Source of the DNA: JAAYXU01 sp050942555 | Lineage (GTDB): Bacteria > Bacillota > Clostridia > Christensenellales > UMGS416 | Reading direction: 5' to 3' | NCBI GenBank assembly: GCA_050942555.1 | Contig: JBMNNN010000146.1 | Coordinates: 1-5,361 of the forward strand | DNA length: 5,361 nucleotides | In this document: piece after piece, positions 3,886 through 5,361 of the stretch | How the letters are laid out: every line of letters begins with the position of its first letter | How positions within the stretch are numbered: the stretch's first letter is position 1 | Made by a program: the position numbers and the translations under genes | The notes under the pieces: model-generated | Database searches by the model: none | What the model was told of the DNA's origin: nothing | The model's input: only the letters and a program-made list of their open reading frames with translations

Positions 3886-5361
3886 TTATTTACTGTTGTG
3901 TCCGCGGCTTTTGAATCCCTTTTTCTCCATGATATCGAGCCAGCTTTTGAGGCGGTTTAAAAAATCGACGTTGCTCTGCGTGCGGCTGATCATATCGATG
4001 AGCAGCTCTGTCGCGTCCTCCTGGTTTCCGGCCAGGAGCTTGCGCACGGCCCAGATGCCCTCGAGCTCTGCTTCGCTGAGCAGTATCTCCTCCTTGCGCG
4101 TGCCCGAGCGGTAGAGGTCGATTGCCGGGAAAACGCGCCGCTCCTGCAGCCTGCGGTCCAGGTGCAGCTCCATGTTGCCGGTGCCCTTGAATTCCTCGTA
4201 TATGATGTCGTCCAGCCGACTCCCCGTGTCGATGAGCGCCGTGGCGAGTATCGTCAGGCTGCCGCCCTCCTCGATATTGCGGGCAGCGCCGAAGAAACGC
4301 TTGGGCTTGTAGAGCGCGCCCGGGTCCAGTCCGCCCGACAGCGAGCGGCCGCTGGGGGGTACGGTCAGGTTATAGGCGCGCGCCAGGCGGGTGATCGAGT
4401 CCAGCAGTATCACGACGTCCTTTCCGTCCTCGACCATGCGTTTGGCCCGCTCGAGCACCGTCTCGGCGACCGCGCAGTGGTTTTCGGGGCGCTCGTCGAA
4501 CGTCGACGCGATGACCTCGGCCTTGGTGGAGCGCTTCATGTCGGTGACTTCCTCGGGACGCTCGTCTATCAGCAGCACGATCAGATATACGTCGGGATAG
4601 TTGGCCGATATGCTGTTCGCGATGTTTTTAAGAAGCGTCGTTTTTCCGGCCTTGGGCGGGGATACGATCATGCCGCGCTGCCCCTTGCCCACCGGCGCGA
4701 CCAGATCGATGAGCCGGATCGCCAGGTCGTTGGGGCGGTCGGGCCGCTCCATCGTAAGCCTTTTGTCGGGAAAAATCGGAACAAGATCGTCAAAATGCTT
4801 GCGGCGGGCTGCGGTCTCGGGATCGTGCCCGTTGACCGACGTGATATAGAGCATCGCCAGATATCGCTCGCCCTCTTTCTCGGGCCGGGTCTTTCCCACG
4901 ACATGATCGCCCTGCCGCAGATGGAACCGGCGAATCTGCGCGATCGATACGTATATGTCCTTTTTGTCCTTTTCCAGCGCCCGCAGGAACCCGTACCCGT
5001 CGGGCTGTATATCGAGTATCCCCTCGGCTTCGCCGCATTCTCCGGCGCTGAGCATCTCGGGGACGGCCGGGTTCGATGTCGCATACCGCTCGTTATAATA
5101 TACGCTCTTGGGCCGCGTCTTCCAGTTGCCCTGATCGGGCCTGCGGTAGCCGCGGGCAGAGCGGCTGGCGTGTCCGTTTCCGTTCGTGCCATACCTGCCC
5201 GTGTAGCGCCTCGGGCGGTGCGACTCCTCGGTCTGGCCGTCAGCTTCCACGCCATCGGCCTCGTCAGGCAAAGCCTGCTCCGCCTCCTCAGGCTCCTCGT
5301 CGGCGTCTGCGTCGGGCCTGGTGTTCTCCGCGCCCTCCGGCCGGGGCGCCTGCTGCGGCTC
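3886..5361 (-). CDS. rho: Transcription termination factor Rho (5' end beyond the window)
   Basis: Homohexameric ATP-dependent RNA helicase that ends transcription. 491 residues are visible (numbered from the right edge); the frame stays open to the edge, so the start and any Rho_N domain are missing. TTG at 5271 is not the start. Order: acidic low-complexity segment (about 9-47); Arg/Gly/Tyr/Asn-rich basic segment (48-93); cold-shock-type RNA-binding domain (about 110-178) keeping GYGFLR (122-127), DIYVS (135-139) and ERY (165-167); then the RecA-like motor. Motor motifs: Walker A PPKAGKT (235-241), DERPEEVTDM (266-275), Walker B with DSITRLAR (321-328), Q-loop SGGLDPGAL (342-350), R-loop region GTGNMELHL (393-401) and RSGTRKEE (418-425) bearing the likely arginine finger. 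Residues that contact bicyclomycin in E. coli Rho (its Glu211, Arg212, Asp265, Ser266, Arg269) look conserved. A basic tail extends about 18 residues past the E. coli end. Confidence 0.97.
   Translation of the reverse strand, partial: EPQQAPRPEGAENTRPDADADEEPEEAEQALPDEADGVEADGQTEESHRPRRYTGRYGTNGNGHASRSARGYRRPDQGNWKTRPKSVYYNERYATSNPAVPEMLSAGECGEAEGILDIQPDGYGFLRALEKDKKDIYVSIAQIRRFHLRQGDHVVGKTRPEKEGERYLAMLYITSVNGHDPETAARRKHFDDLVPIFPDKRLTMERPDRPNDLAIRLIDLVAPVGKGQRGMIVSPPKAGKTTLLKNIANSISANYPDVYLIVLLIDERPEEVTDMKRSTKAEVIASTFDERPENHCAVAETVLERAKRMVEDGKDVVILLDSITRLARAYNLTVPPSGRSLSGGLDPGALYKPKRFFGAARNIEEGGSLTILATALIDTGSRLDDIIYEEFKGTGNMELHLDRRLQERRVFPAIDLYRSGTRKEEILLSEAELEGIWAVRKLLAGNQEDATELLIDMISRTQSNVDFLNRLKSWLDIMEKKGFKSRGHNSK

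Noticed and set aside
5269..5271. TTG at 5271 as the start of Rho
   Set aside because: The frame stays open and keeps the same acidic composition for 30 more codons to the window edge, with no Shine-Dalgarno at this TTG.

Overview
This 5.4 kb window is ordinary bacterial chromosome. It holds five protein-coding genes, with short intergenic gaps and no mobile element, RNA gene or CRISPR array that I can see. The best guess for the host is a GC-rich member of the Bacillota (Clostridia-like). Reasons: good Shine-Dalgarno sites, a TTG-started lipoprotein with a Gram-positive style lipobox, an orfX-type RlmH, a CPBP-family membrane protease, and a Rho factor with a long disordered insertion. A Christensenellales-type clostridium would fit, but I cannot prove it from sequence alone.

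Layout. 37-1299 (+): a membrane-anchored family 2 glycosyltransferase with all the motifs of the processive (BcsA/NodC/IcaA-like) group. 1322-1798 (-): rlmH, the 23S rRNA pseudouridine-1915 methyltransferase, converging on the glycosyltransferase with a 22 bp gap. 1804-2766 (-): a CPBP intramembrane metalloprotease 5 bp upstream of rlmH, so the two form a tight operon. 2767-2975: a 209 bp divergent promoter region with a clear sigma-A-type promoter on each strand and two inverted repeats. 2976-3833 (+): an unrecognised lipoprotein with a very acidic linker, ended by a strong hairpin at 3848-3871. 3886-5361 (-): rho, converging on the lipoprotein and running off the right end of the window, so its start is missing.

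How the parts relate. Only the CPBP-rlmH pair looks co-transcribed. The protease and the lipoprotein are divergent and share one regulatory interval, so co-regulation at the envelope is possible but unproven. Rho and the glycosyltransferase are independent neighbours. I found no convincing new multi-gene system. The points most worth a second look are a strong codon-context rule (ATA versus ATC chosen by the next base, in all five genes), the disordered segment and shortened RNA-binding loop in Rho, the orphan lipoprotein, and the inverted repeat lying over its -35 element.
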